From the NCBI GenBank assembly GCA_964515195.1, contig CAZETK010000013.1, forward strand, positions 1 to 59,222: a stretch of 59,222 nt of DNA, read 5' to 3'. Below, one piece after another: positions 32,720 through 41,957 of this stretch. Made by a program: the position numbers and the translations under genes. Under the pieces are notes generated by a model. It saw nothing but the letters and a program-made list of their open reading frames with translations, was not told where the DNA came from and made no database searches. This DNA is from Ga0074139 sp964515195 (GTDB lineage Bacteria; Bdellovibrionota; Bdellovibrionia; Bdellovibrionales; Bdellovibrionaceae). Numbering within the stretch: position 1 is the first letter of the stretch; the number at the start of each line of letters is the position of its first letter.

Positions 32720-34837
32720 TTATTCGCCTTGGGTGCGGATTACAAGCGCAAATGGTTGGCGCCCGCTCAAGCCAGAAGGTACTTGACGCCCCAGGACTTT
32801 AACTTGATAACGGCCGCTTTTTGCAGATTTTTCAAAGTGTTCAAAGTTATTAACGGAGTCTTCACTTACAAATTGAAGCCCCGATCCATGAACTTCCAGA
32901 TCTAAATTGTTAACCAAAGCACGACCCGCTGATTCGTTGGCAGGGGCATCATTCCACACTAATGTGATTTGTAATCGGGCATCTTTCTCCACTTGGATTT
33001 CAGTCTCAAAAACTTCACCAGTACCTACGCCTTTTCGGTTATCAACAATAGCGATGACTGACTGGTCTTGAGAAATGGTTTTTAAATCCACAAGTCCAAA
33101 ACCTTCATCTGAATTCGGTCGCATGGTCAGGATTTCCTGTCCTCGAGACGCTCCCCCTTGTCCGTACTGACCTGGAAAAAGATCTGTCGCCGTATTCATT
33201 AGGAAAGCCTTTAACAACGCAGCTGAGGGCTTGGCCACTTTATGCTGTTTTTGCAAAATTTCTCGAGTCACAGCCGCAGCGCCAGCCACGAGAGGTGTGG
33301 ACATGGAAGTTCCACCTGACCACACATAGTCATCATTATAACGACCCCAGAGATCCTGAGCCTTGGCGTGTTTAGATCGGGCGCTTAAGATATTTGTCCC
33401 CGGAGCCACCACTTCAGGCTTAATGCGGCCATCATCAGTGGGACCACGTGAACTGAACATTGCCAGTCCTTGCGAGTTATCCGAAATTTTGGAGCTGAAA
33501 ATTGGTTCAGCCCCCCAAATTTTAGGAGCGTCACGAAGCTCAGAAACTTTTCGTTGAATTCCCCCCTGGAGTTCATAGTTTTCGGAAGCTCCGACGGTTA
33601 AAACGTTTTTCGCTGTTCCAGGCGAGCCAATGCTATCAGCATCAATTCGGCCATCCTTATCCATATCGACGCCACTGTTACCAGCCGCAAAGAGAATTAA
33701 AAGATCTGGGTTTTGGAAAGAGTACTCATCCACCTGCCGAGCGAAAGCATCGTAGGCGCCAAAACTGCGAGCCGACCCCCAGGAGTTTGTATGAACATGG
33801 GCACCGGATTGAAGACCGGCCGCAAACATATCCGCCAACTTGGTGGGAACCATTAAGTTATTGAGCATGGGAGACCAAAGTGAATGAACAATAAATTGTG
33901 CACTGTACGCGCCACCTCGGAAAATACCGTTGGATTGTGCGCCTCTTCCGACTGCAGAACCAGCCACGTGAGTACCATGGCCCATGGGATCTTCCCAGGA
34001 GCGCCCAAAGGGAGCAAAATTATGCCCTTCAATGACGGCACCCGCAAAGTCCCCGTGTATGTTTTTAATATCACCACGATCCAGCCCCGTATCACCCATA
34101 GCCACCACTTGGTTATTACCCGAGAAGCCAGCGCCCCAAACGGATTCAAAGTTCATAACCTTTGTACCGGTTTCATATCCCGTTGGCTCAGACTTTGGCC
34201 CCTGGTTACTAGAAACGCCAAGATTCATCTCAAGAGTTTGAAACTCTGGTAGGTTCTGTATAAAGGCAACCTCGTTTGATTGGGAAATCTGAAAAAATTC
34301 AGAATCATAACTGCGAATGATAAAATAACTTCCTGTTTGATGAAGCACCAACACCCGTTGCATTTGGTGGAGCTTTGCCTTCAAAGCCTTGGCATCTTGA
34401 TCGGTATAAGTTCTCACCATAAGGACCCGAGCCAAGTTGTCCGATGTTTGAGAAGGAGCCCTCACCTCGCTGTCCCACTTCCATGAGGCCTGGTATGGAG
34501 TCCATGCTTCTGCGGCCGTGAAGTCATGATCTTCTTTGAGTCCGCGAATCAAGAGCGACTGATCGGGAATGAAACTTAAAATTTCAAAACCTTTGGAAGT
34601 GATTTCACGCTTAAGACTTTCCGTAATCGGTTCAGCAAAAGAGACGACCCAAAGACGCTGATCTGCTGGGACTTCTTCATTGAAATGGCGACTATTTTTT
34701 TCGGTCGGGTCAAAAACAGTGCTTTGTAATCTCACCAGGCTTCCGGCTGAAGCCTGGGATGCGGCCAACAATCCAATGGCTAAGCCTATAGCTATAGCCC
34801 CATCTACAAAAGAGTTTGAAACTCGTTTTAAAATCAT
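32720..34837 (-). CDS. Secreted subtilisin-family (S8) serine protease
   Basis: 705 aa from ATG 34837 (MILKRVSN, with AAGGA upstream); a longer frame to 34918 is less likely. The signal peptide ends near SQASAGS. A propeptide spans roughly residues 30-200. The catalytic triad is visible: Asp in VVAMGDTGLD, His in DPMGHGTHVAGSAVG, Ser in WSGGTSMSTPLVAGAAA; the oxyanion Asn is in LILFAAGNSG. The C-terminal 100 residues form a beta-sandwich (RLQITLVWNDAPAN), as in many secreted subtilases. It probably degrades extracellular or prey protein. Confidence 0.9.
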   Translation of the reverse strand: MILKRVSNSFVDGAIAIGLAIGLLAASQASAGSLVRLQSTVFDPTEKNSRHFNEEVPADQRLWVVSFAEPITESLKREITSKGFEILSFIPDQSLLIRGLKEDHDFTAAEAWTPYQASWKWDSEVRAPSQTSDNLARVLMVRTYTDQDAKALKAKLHQMQRVLVLHQTGSYFIIRSYDSEFFQISQSNEVAFIQNLPEFQTLEMNLGVSSNQGPKSEPTGYETGTKVMNFESVWGAGFSGNNQVVAMGDTGLDRGDIKNIHGDFAGAVIEGHNFAPFGRSWEDPMGHGTHVAGSAVGRGAQSNGIFRGGAYSAQFIVHSLWSPMLNNLMVPTKLADMFAAGLQSGAHVHTNSWGSARSFGAYDAFARQVDEYSFQNPDLLILFAAGNSGVDMDKDGRIDADSIGSPGTAKNVLTVGASENYELQGGIQRKVSELRDAPKIWGAEPIFSSKISDNSQGLAMFSSRGPTDDGRIKPEVVAPGTNILSARSKHAKAQDLWGRYNDDYVWSGGTSMSTPLVAGAAAVTREILQKQHKVAKPSAALLKAFLMNTATDLFPGQYGQGGASRGQEILTMRPNSDEGFGLVDLKTISQDQSVIAIVDNRKGVGTGEVFETEIQVEKDARLQITLVWNDAPANESAGRALVNNLDLEVHGSGLQFVSEDSVNNFEHFEKSAKSGRYQVKVLGRQVPSGLSGRQPFALVIRTQGE

Positions 34838-34983
34838 GCGGTCATCCTTTCCCTCTGATCTTAAAATCAGAACACTCACGGGAAGTGGGAACAATAAGCA
34901 ACGCGGAGTCCCGCTCATTCGACAAGCTGATTTAATGATAAAGTCGACGAATAGGCTCCAGAGTGAACTCCGCTGCCAGGGCG

Positions 34984-37080
34984 TTAACTGATTCCGGCCA
35001 TAGCGACAGGACCGTGGGCTTTAAAAAGCTCTTCGCGCAAATTTTGATGATCCGAAAACTTCAATGAGGGATCACGGCGCAAAGTTTCAAAGGCCGCCTC
35101 TCGGGCTTGAAGTAGAACTTGAAAGTCTCGCACCAAGTGAGCCATTTTAAAGCCGGTCAAGCCCGACTGACGAGTTCCTAAAAATTCACCAGGCCCCCGC
35201 ATTTCAAGATCAAATTCAGCAATCTTAAAACCGTCTGTGGTTTTCTCCATGAACTCCACTCGCTGTCGAGCCTCATCACTGACAGCGTATCCGAGCATCA
35301 GAACGCAGAAGCTCTTATGCTCACCTCGCCCGACGCGTCCCCGTAATTGATGCAATTGGGAAAGGCCAAAACGCTCTGAATGCTCAACGATCATAATATT
35401 GGCATTTGGCACATCCACTCCGACTTCAATGACAGTGGTAGAAACCAAAACATCGAATTCGTGTGCCCGAAACCGTTCCATCACTTCATCTTTTTCTTGA
35501 GGTTTCATTTTTCCATGAAGAAGCCCAAAGCGGACATCCGGGTAAAGGCCTCGTAGCTCTTCATATTCGTGGACAGCATTCTTAAGATCGATTTTTTCGC
35601 TCTCTTCGACAAGGGGATAGATAATATAGGCCTGTCGGCCTTTTTGAACCTGCTGCTTCATAAAATCGAAGGCCATCTCGCGCTTCGAGGAATAAGCCAC
35701 GCGAGTTTGAATGGGAGATCGCCCCGGAGGAAGCTCATCAATCAAAGACACTTCCAAATCTCCATAAACTGTCATCGCCAGCGTTCTAGGTATCGGGGTG
35801 GCCGTCATCACCAGTACATGGGGATTCTGCCCCTTAGCACGCAGAGCTCCACGCTGCTCAACCCCGAATCTATGTTGTTCGTCGATAATCACAAGTCCTA
35901 AATTTTGGAATTGCACATCGTCTTCAATCAATGCATGAGTTCCCACCAAAAGATCCACTTCACCCTGGCGAAGTTTTTCAAACAGGGCTTTGCGCTCAGA
36001 GGTTTTGGTTTTGCCGGTTAACAATCCAAGGCGTAGCTTTTCCCCTAAAAATTTTATAGCGTTCTTAAAGTGCTGTTCTGCCAGAATTTCTGTGGGCACC
36101 ATAAGACAACTTTGAAAACCGCTTTCAGCCGCCTGCACCGCCCCCATAAAACAAACCAAAGTTTTTCCACTCCCCACATCTCCTTGCACCAGACGGTTCA
36201 TAGGATGAGGTCCTTGCATATCCTTTCGAATATCTTCAAACGCACGCGCCTGTGCCTTGGTCAGAGAGAAAGGAAGGCTTTTTACAAGCTCTTTTGTCCA
36301 ATCCCCTTTATTTTGAATGACTGGGCCCTTTTCCTTTTGTAATCCGGCTTTGCGGGCCGCCAGGTATAATTCTAGCCAGAAAAACTCTTCGAAAATAATT
36401 CTTTTCTGGGCTGGAGAGGCAAACTCTACGTAGAGTGCGCTATGGGCAGGATCAGGGTAATGCAATTCATAAAGAGCGTCTTTACGCTTTATCAGCCCAT
36501 ACTGAGTGCGCATCCACTCGGGAAGAATATCAACCGGCCATTCCTCTACCTGAGGAAAAGCTGAACGCACAAGTCGCATAATCTTATTGGTGCTAAGTCC
36601 CTCGATCTCGACATAGAGAGGCACTACTTGGTCCTTGACCTCTTCATCAGGTTCTAAATCTAGAATGTCAGGATGGTTAAACTCTAGCCGCCCTCGATAC
36701 TCTTTGACTTCCCCTACGACCCGCACTTCTTTAAACGGCGTGAAACGTTCAAAATAACCTTTATAAGGGACCCGAAAAAATTTGGCATGAATAACACCCG
36801 AAGCATCGCGCAGGGTCACATCGTAAATACGACGACTGGATTTCCCCAGGGGAATACTGGAAACTTTGACAACTTGAGCCTTTAACCGGACGGTTTCTCC
36901 GGGGCGCAAGGACGCAATATTTCGGGCCAACCTTTGATCCTCGTAGGCCCGCGGATAAAACTCTAAAAGATCTTGTACTGTTCTGAGACCTTTACGCGAA
37001 AAAAGATCAGCAAGCTTGGGGCCAACCCCTTTTAAAAATTGAAGAGAAGTGTCTAGACGTAAGGCCATATAGAATCTCAT
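34984..37080 (-). CDS. recG: ATP-dependent DNA helicase RecG
   Basis: A 698-aa protein. The N-terminal wedge/OB region (about 10-190) has FLKGVGPKLADLFSRKG and an OB fold with ETVRLKAQVV. Helicase motif I is GDVGSGKTLV, motif II IIDEQHRFGVEQR, motif III MTATPIPRTLA; motifs V-VI include VIEVGVDVPNA and QLRGRVGRGEHKS. The end FLGTRQSGLTGF is typical of RecG. Start could be residue 5 (MALRLD, position 37068). It rescues stalled forks and branch-migrates Holliday junctions. Divergent from the HD-GYP gene by 47 bases. Confidence 0.97.
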   Translation of the reverse strand: MRFYMALRLDTSLQFLKGVGPKLADLFSRKGLRTVQDLLEFYPRAYEDQRLARNIASLRPGETVRLKAQVVKVSSIPLGKSSRRIYDVTLRDASGVIHAKFFRVPYKGYFERFTPFKEVRVVGEVKEYRGRLEFNHPDILDLEPDEEVKDQVVPLYVEIEGLSTNKIMRLVRSAFPQVEEWPVDILPEWMRTQYGLIKRKDALYELHYPDPAHSALYVEFASPAQKRIIFEEFFWLELYLAARKAGLQKEKGPVIQNKGDWTKELVKSLPFSLTKAQARAFEDIRKDMQGPHPMNRLVQGDVGSGKTLVCFMGAVQAAESGFQSCLMVPTEILAEQHFKNAIKFLGEKLRLGLLTGKTKTSERKALFEKLRQGEVDLLVGTHALIEDDVQFQNLGLVIIDEQHRFGVEQRGALRAKGQNPHVLVMTATPIPRTLAMTVYGDLEVSLIDELPPGRSPIQTRVAYSSKREMAFDFMKQQVQKGRQAYIIYPLVEESEKIDLKNAVHEYEELRGLYPDVRFGLLHGKMKPQEKDEVMERFRAHEFDVLVSTTVIEVGVDVPNANIMIVEHSERFGLSQLHQLRGRVGRGEHKSFCVLMLGYAVSDEARQRVEFMEKTTDGFKIAEFDLEMRGPGEFLGTRQSGLTGFKMAHLVRDFQVLLQAREAAFETLRRDPSLKFSDHQNLREELFKAHGPVAMAGIS

Positions 37081-37127
37081 TTTTACCTATTAAGGGCTTA
37101 AGGATCAACCTCCGATATGAGAATATA

Positions 37128-38078
37128 ATGAACATGGATTCAAATTCATACTTCCGCATCCGGCTTTCCACGATTCGCCCTGACAAAGTCACGACCTTCA
37201 ATATTTATGTCTACATTGATGAGAAGTACTATTTGTATTTGAAGGAAGGCGATCGTTTATCAGACGGAAAGATCGATATTCTCCACAGCCGTGATACAGG
37301 CACCTCGTTTTTTGTTCGCGTGTCCGATAAAGAAACTTACCGCGCCTGGGTTAAAGAAGAAATTAACTCTCAAAGCATATCGCCGGATCAGAAGGCCAAG
37401 ATTTTACGAGAATCGTCCATTGCCATTATGGAAGATCTGTTTGAGGTTCCTGATGTCAATGCCGCACTTGATGCGGCGAAGCCCATCGTAACAGACTTCA
37501 TCAACTTCATGGAGCAGCACCCAGAAAGCGTGCATTTTATGCTGACTCTTTCAGGCCACGACTTTTACACCTACAACCACTCATTGGACGTCAGTATCTA
37601 TGCCCTCGGGTTAGGAGCGGTTCTGGGATATGATAAAAAAACCTTAGAAGAATTAGGCCTGGGCTCTCTTTTTCATGACGTAGGTAAACGAAATGTCAGC
37701 TTGGATATTCTTTGCAAAAAAGGTCCTTTGGATGAGGCCGAGTGGGCGCAGATGAAAATGCACGCCACCTATGGCTTACAAATCTTAAACCAGTACCCAG
37801 GGGTTTCCGAGGCCGTAAAGGCTACGGCCTTCGAACATCACGAATCCTGGGAAGGCAATGGCTACCCCCAACAAATACGTGGACAGGAAATTCACCCCTT
37901 TGCACGGATCGTGGCTTTAACGGATACTTATGATGCCATGACCACACAGAGATCCTATAACAAACCCATGACCCCCGTTGATGCTTTGACAATGATGAAA
38001 GAAAAGCTCGCGGGACGCTATGACCCCGAGATGCTAAAAGCTATGCACTCGGTTCTTTTTAAAATTAGAGTCGCCTAA
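37128..38078 (+). CDS. HD-GYP domain phosphodiesterase (c-di-GMP signalling)
   Basis: A 316-aa protein. The N-terminal about 110 residues are an unassigned beta-rich domain (IYVYIDEKYYLYLKEGDRL). The HD-GYP domain is at about 135-300: HDFYTYNHSLDVSIYA, the HD pair in LFHDVGKRNV, HHESWEGNGYPQQIRG with intact GYP, and IVALTDTYDAMTTQRSY. All metal ligands and the GYP loop look present, so c-di-GMP hydrolysis to pGpG/GMP is likely. Cyclic-di-GMP controls predatory and motility phases in Bdellovibrio (known). It is followed after 14 bases by a small secreted protein. Confidence 0.9.
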   Translation: MNMDSNSYFRIRLSTIRPDKVTTFNIYVYIDEKYYLYLKEGDRLSDGKIDILHSRDTGTSFFVRVSDKETYRAWVKEEINSQSISPDQKAKILRESSIAIMEDLFEVPDVNAALDAAKPIVTDFINFMEQHPESVHFMLTLSGHDFYTYNHSLDVSIYALGLGAVLGYDKKTLEELGLGSLFHDVGKRNVSLDILCKKGPLDEAEWAQMKMHATYGLQILNQYPGVSEAVKATAFEHHESWEGNGYPQQIRGQEIHPFARIVALTDTYDAMTTQRSYNKPMTPVDALTMMKEKLAGRYDPEMLKAMHSVLFKIRVA

Positions 38079-38092
38079 CCTGGAGAGATGAC

Positions 38093-38488
38093 ATGATGAT
38101 CTGGTTATCTGTTTTCTTTTTGCAGTCCTCTTATGCCTTGGAACCGATGGATCCAAAAGCCATGTGTGAGCAACGGATGGTTATTGCCAACGAGCGCAAA
38201 CGATGTGAGCAAAAGGCTGACACGCTAAAATTGGATTGGTACGCGGCCACGGCCTGCAACGCTTTATTGGATGATAAGAAATTTTTGAGCTGCTGGCAAA
38301 GTGTTGCTGGCGGGGAATTCAACCCAGAGGCCCTTAGCCGCTGCGTAGAAGGTGCCGATGATAGCGATGAGGAGATCCTGAAGTGCATTGTCTCTTTGAA
38401 AAACAAGCGAATGCCCGCTTCCGTTCGACGTCCCTACCAATCGCTTAAAATTCAAAAGACCAAAAAGGTAAAACCCAAAAACAAGTGA
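38093..38488 (+). CDS. Small secreted cysteine-containing protein
   Basis: A 131-aa protein with a short signal peptide (MMIWLSVFFLQSSYA-LE). The mature part has seven cysteines in a helical region (CEQRMVIANERKRCEQKAD, ACNALL, LSCWQS, RCVEG, LKCIVSL) and a lysine-rich tail ending KKVKPKNK. GGAGAG lies 6 bases upstream of the ATG. It is 14 bases after the HD-GYP gene and probably cotranscribed. No family recognised. Confidence 0.65.
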   Translation: MMIWLSVFFLQSSYALEPMDPKAMCEQRMVIANERKRCEQKADTLKLDWYAATACNALLDDKKFLSCWQSVAGGEFNPEALSRCVEGADDSDEEILKCIVSLKNKRMPASVRRPYQSLKIQKTKKVKPKNK

Positions 38489-38585
38489 TATCCCAAGATA
38501 ACCTGACCAAGGCAGTTTGAATCAATTCGAGACGCCTTATGAACATAAGTAGTAAATTTCTATGTAAATCCGTATACTTTTATCT

Positions 38586-39362
38586 ATGGGGAATCGAGCT
38601 CTATTTCTGCTCATCGCAGGTTTATCAACTGTTACGATCTTTGCCTTTAATCGAGTAAGCTCATCAAATGATTTGAATTCTCCAACAGAAGAAAATTCGA
38701 TCGAGGCCGCCAAGGATTCGAATTCTCAAACTTCGATTTCATCGACTGACACAGAAGCACCTGAAAAAGACTCTTCTCGCCAACATCCGCAAGTTAAAAA
38801 ACAGGAACCCCGTCAGTCTGTTGCAGCTGTAGCCCACAAGAACACATCACGCCGTCCGACCTCGGCAGCCGAACCTGAAGAAGAGGTCATCACTCAAAAA
38901 AAACCACAAGTGCAGGAACTTAAAACATTTTCGATCGCATTAGAAGATAAGCATTGGAAGATATGGGAAGGCGTTACGGCCATCCCTGAACACAAGTTCC
39001 TCAACAGGGGACAGAATTTAGCCGGACGGCTGAGCGGCTATATTCTAGTTAAGGACGGAAATGATTCTTCTTTAGATCAGTTTAACGCTGTTAATCCAAT
39101 TGTTGTTTATAACGAAAGACGTCAAATTCCAGGTGTGGTAACGGGAACACTCAGTGTCAAGATCGCTCAGGGGGTGGACGTCAACCTAATTCTAGACTCC
39201 TATCAACTTGTCAGCCGAGACGCTTTTCCGCAGATACGCCTTTACTATGTGACAGCCCGAAATCAGCCCTTTGACCTACCAAGTCTTTTCAAAGCTTTGC
39301 AAAAAGATCCCCTGATTGAAAAAGTCGACGTGGAGATACTAGACCGACAATATGAGCAATGA
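38586..39362 (+). CDS. Secreted propeptide-like protein encoded ahead of the kexin-like protease
   Basis: A 258-aa protein. The N-terminal anchor or signal (about 4-20) is followed by a low-complexity S/T/E/K-rich linker (about 25-110). The C-terminal domain (about 115-258) includes VTGTLSVKIAQGVDVNLIL, YQLVSRDAFPQIRLYYVTA and LFKALQKDPLIEKVDVEI. This layout, a beta-alpha-beta ferredoxin-like unit ending with DPxVExVE, is that of subtilase prodomains (I9/S8 pro-domain type). Its stop overlaps the protease start by 11 bases. I infer a prodomain supplied in trans as chaperone and inhibitor; not verified. Confidence 0.55.
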   Translation: MGNRALFLLIAGLSTVTIFAFNRVSSSNDLNSPTEENSIEAAKDSNSQTSISSTDTEAPEKDSSRQHPQVKKQEPRQSVAAVAHKNTSRRPTSAAEPEEEVITQKKPQVQELKTFSIALEDKHWKIWEGVTAIPEHKFLNRGQNLAGRLSGYILVKDGNDSSLDQFNAVNPIVVYNERRQIPGVVTGTLSVKIAQGVDVNLILDSYQLVSRDAFPQIRLYYVTARNQPFDLPSLFKALQKDPLIEKVDVEILDRQYEQ

Positions 39363-41073
39363 TAAAAAACTCTTTTTCACGGCAATTTTGCTTGGAATAG
39401 GGTTAACCACCTTTCTCTTCACCAATTGTGCTCCTCCTGGTTTTAAACTTAACACAGCTTTATCCAACAGCTTCTCATCACTTGGGATCGAAGATCCTTT
39501 ACTTCCACATGCTTGGCATATTCACAATACCGGGCAAAAAGTGTTTGCGACGACTGGAGGCCTGGCTGGCGCCGATGTAAATGTCTTGGGCACCTGGAGA
39601 CAGGGTGTGTTTGGAGAAGGTGTTAAGATTTTAATTTCTGATGACGGCGTTGAGGACAACCATGAAGATTTGAAGGATAACTTTCTTTATTCGGCTACCG
39701 GATCCAAAGATTATACGAAACCAGCGCCATATGTTTCGACCACCGGGCCAGCATTAGGAGAAAACGATAATCATGGGACCAGCGTGGCGGGATTGATCGC
39801 CGCCACTGGTTGGAATGGACGCGGATCTCTGGGCCTTGCCCCTAAGGTTGCGATTCTGAGTGCTAATTTTTTGTCCTCTCAAGCCACTGCCACTCGAGGA
39901 ACTTTGCTGGATCAGGCGACGGGAGATTTTGATATTTCCAATATGAGCTGGGGAGCTCCCCATAATGTACTCTTCAGTCGTGATATCGACTACGAATCTA
40001 TTCTACGCAACCGCGTCGATACAGGCCGATCCGGAAAGGGTGTGATTTTCGTCAAGGCCGCTGGCAATCACCAATATGTGCTTTGCCGGAACTCTCTGAC
40101 GAACTACTGTGTTGGAAATGCAAACTTTGACGGCCATAATTCGAATCCTTACCAGATTGTTGTTGGAGCCTTAAATGCGAGCGGGGTCGGTGCCGATTAC
40201 TCTTCCCCGGGCTCTAATCTTTGGATCTCTTCCTTTGGTGGAGACTTCGGAGAATTGGCTCCCGCCATGCTGACCACCGACAGAATGGGTTGCGACAAAG
40301 GGGTAGCTTCCACAAAAAATTCGAGCTCCATACCATTTCAGAAGGGTCAAAATGGAAATACCAACTGCAACTACACCAGCGTCTTCAATGGGACCTCATC
40401 GGCCGCTCCCTTGGTTTCAGCCGCTGCCGCTTTGATGTTGAGCGTGAACCCCGAGCTGACTTGGAGAGACGTGAGATTTATATTGGCAAAAACAGCTCGA
40501 GTTGTGGGTTCGTTATCCGCCCCTTCACGCCCCCATCTTTTGAACTCACCGGTACCGAACGGCTATACTTGGGAATTACCCTGGGTGACCAATCGAGCAG
40601 GCTTTCACTTTCATAATCGATACGGATTTGGATCATTGGATGTGGATGCGGCCGTTGCCATGGCTCGAAGCTACTCTTCGACTTTGGGAACTTATTCGGA
40701 AAGCATGTGGGCCCATGAAAACACCAATGCTATGACAATACCTGACAACTCGTCCACGGGAGCATCGAGTTTAATTAACTTTAACACCAACATGAAAATC
40801 GAAGGCGTTCAAGTTCAACTCTGGATCAACCATGCGGACATTTCAGAGCTAGCCGTAGAACTCATCTCACCACAGGGTACTCGAAGTATACTGGTGCATA
40901 TGCGAAACTCTTTAGAAGGCTTCCCCAACTATGAAGGTGAAGTTCTTTTAACCAATGCCTTCTATCAAGAAAGTGCGGCTGGCAGTTGGCGCCTGAATGT
41001 CATTGACGGCAAGGCTGGCACCACAGGTTCTCTAACCCGTTGGCGTCTAAACATTTCAGGTTCTGCCCCGTAA
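39352..41073 (+). CDS. Kexin-like subtilase lipoprotein with P-domain
   Basis: A 573-aa protein. Signal peptide with lipobox LFTNC (Cys26). The protease domain begins almost at once (HAWHIHNTGQ at about 50), so no internal prodomain is present. Triad: Asp in ILISDDGVEDNHEDL, His in NDNHGTSVAGLIA, Ser in FNGTSSAAPLVSAAAA; Asn in FVKAAGNH. Residues about 455-573 form a proprotein-convertase P-domain (IEGVQVQLWINHADISELAVEL, GSWRLNVIDGKAG). Kexin-type enzymes cleave after basic residues. It is membrane-anchored and translationally coupled to the propeptide-like gene. Confidence 0.88.
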   Translation: MSNDKKLFFTAILLGIGLTTFLFTNCAPPGFKLNTALSNSFSSLGIEDPLLPHAWHIHNTGQKVFATTGGLAGADVNVLGTWRQGVFGEGVKILISDDGVEDNHEDLKDNFLYSATGSKDYTKPAPYVSTTGPALGENDNHGTSVAGLIAATGWNGRGSLGLAPKVAILSANFLSSQATATRGTLLDQATGDFDISNMSWGAPHNVLFSRDIDYESILRNRVDTGRSGKGVIFVKAAGNHQYVLCRNSLTNYCVGNANFDGHNSNPYQIVVGALNASGVGADYSSPGSNLWISSFGGDFGELAPAMLTTDRMGCDKGVASTKNSSSIPFQKGQNGNTNCNYTSVFNGTSSAAPLVSAAAALMLSVNPELTWRDVRFILAKTARVVGSLSAPSRPHLLNSPVPNGYTWELPWVTNRAGFHFHNRYGFGSLDVDAAVAMARSYSSTLGTYSESMWAHENTNAMTIPDNSSTGASSLINFNTNMKIEGVQVQLWINHADISELAVELISPQGTRSILVHMRNSLEGFPNYEGEVLLTNAFYQESAAGSWRLNVIDGKAGTTGSLTRWRLNISGSAP

Positions 41074-41124
41074 AGCAAATGCTTGATACAAATATGTGTA
41101 AATTAATGTAAGTTAAGGCGCTCT

Positions 41125-41883
41125 CTAAGCTAGCACCTGTTCCTTATCTAAAGTCTGGCGGTAGCCCTGCTCGGCCTTTAAAGAATCCAGATGTTGAGAC
41201 ACACGCCTTTCCCAACCCTTGGCCATTTTTCGCTCAGTGCTGACCTCCAGGTCTGGAACCAGGCGGTGTTGCAGCAAAAACTCAAATCTCTGCTGGGGAT
41301 CTGTCTTATCAAGAAATAAATACTCGATGGCGCGCTGAGGCTTTAAAAAAACTAAAAGCCGATGATGAAACCGCAACATCTGCTCGCTTGCCACGTGGGT
41401 CAGCATAGTAAATCCATTAGGCTTATCTGTTGAGGGGACTCGCGGCTTCACTACAAAGCCCGGAACAAAAAGAACTCTGTGATCAGGATCTTCGAATCTA
41501 ACAATCTCACCCGCCTTCTCGCCCCAATAACAGGGCTCAAAAAAACTTGTCATGGGGACAATACAGGGAAGTTTGCTAAACCCCTCTTTCCAAAGGGGGA
41601 CTTCGTAAACGCGCACAATGGCCTCCTCATCGCCAGAAACAGAGGCCGTCGTCATTTTTTTATTGCTTTCGATTTGTGAAAGTCGCGAGTTGGGAAAGGG
41701 ACTCGCTGGAAAAACTAAATCACCTATGACAGGTTTTTGATCCTTCAAGCCGATAACAGGTGCCTTATTTGTAAACTTAATCCGTAAATCCCAGCTTGTT
41801 TCCTGAGTCAGGGGTTTCAAACTGGAACCCAAAGTCTCTGCGACCTCCTGAACATTGGTTTTTATATGATACTCCGAGCACAT
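41125..41883 (-). CDS. yedK: SRAP/YedK (HMCES)-type abasic-site protein
   Basis: 252 aa from ATG 41883, placing the catalytic Cys at position 2 (MCSEYHIK), as SRAP requires. AAGGAG is 6 bases upstream, so the longer frame to 42024 is rejected. Further family elements are CIVPMTSFFEPCYWGEK (the conserved Glu/region near the active site) and TMLTHVASEQMLRFHHRLLVFL with the catalytic-site His (HHR for the usual HxRMP). The protein crosslinks via Cys2 to abasic sites in ssDNA and protects forks. The altered HxRMP end (HHRLLVF) is slightly divergent. Divergent from pepF, 74 bases apart. Confidence 0.8.
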   Translation of the reverse strand: MCSEYHIKTNVQEVAETLGSSLKPLTQETSWDLRIKFTNKAPVIGLKDQKPVIGDLVFPASPFPNSRLSQIESNKKMTTASVSGDEEAIVRVYEVPLWKEGFSKLPCIVPMTSFFEPCYWGEKAGEIVRFEDPDHRVLFVPGFVVKPRVPSTDKPNGFTMLTHVASEQMLRFHHRLLVFLKPQRAIEYLFLDKTDPQQRFEFLLQHRLVPDLEVSTERKMAKGWERRVSQHLDSLKAEQGYRQTLDKEQVLA

Positions 41884-41957
41884 AATTGGCTCCTTTTGAT
41901 TGAATCTTGGCTGGCGACACGATACTCTCGGACCTTCAAAAAGGGGAGGAAAATCAA

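Noticed and set aside
32627..32905. Plus-strand 92-codon frame
   Set aside because: Spans a terminator hairpin and the 3' end of the subtilase gene in antisense; judged a shadow.
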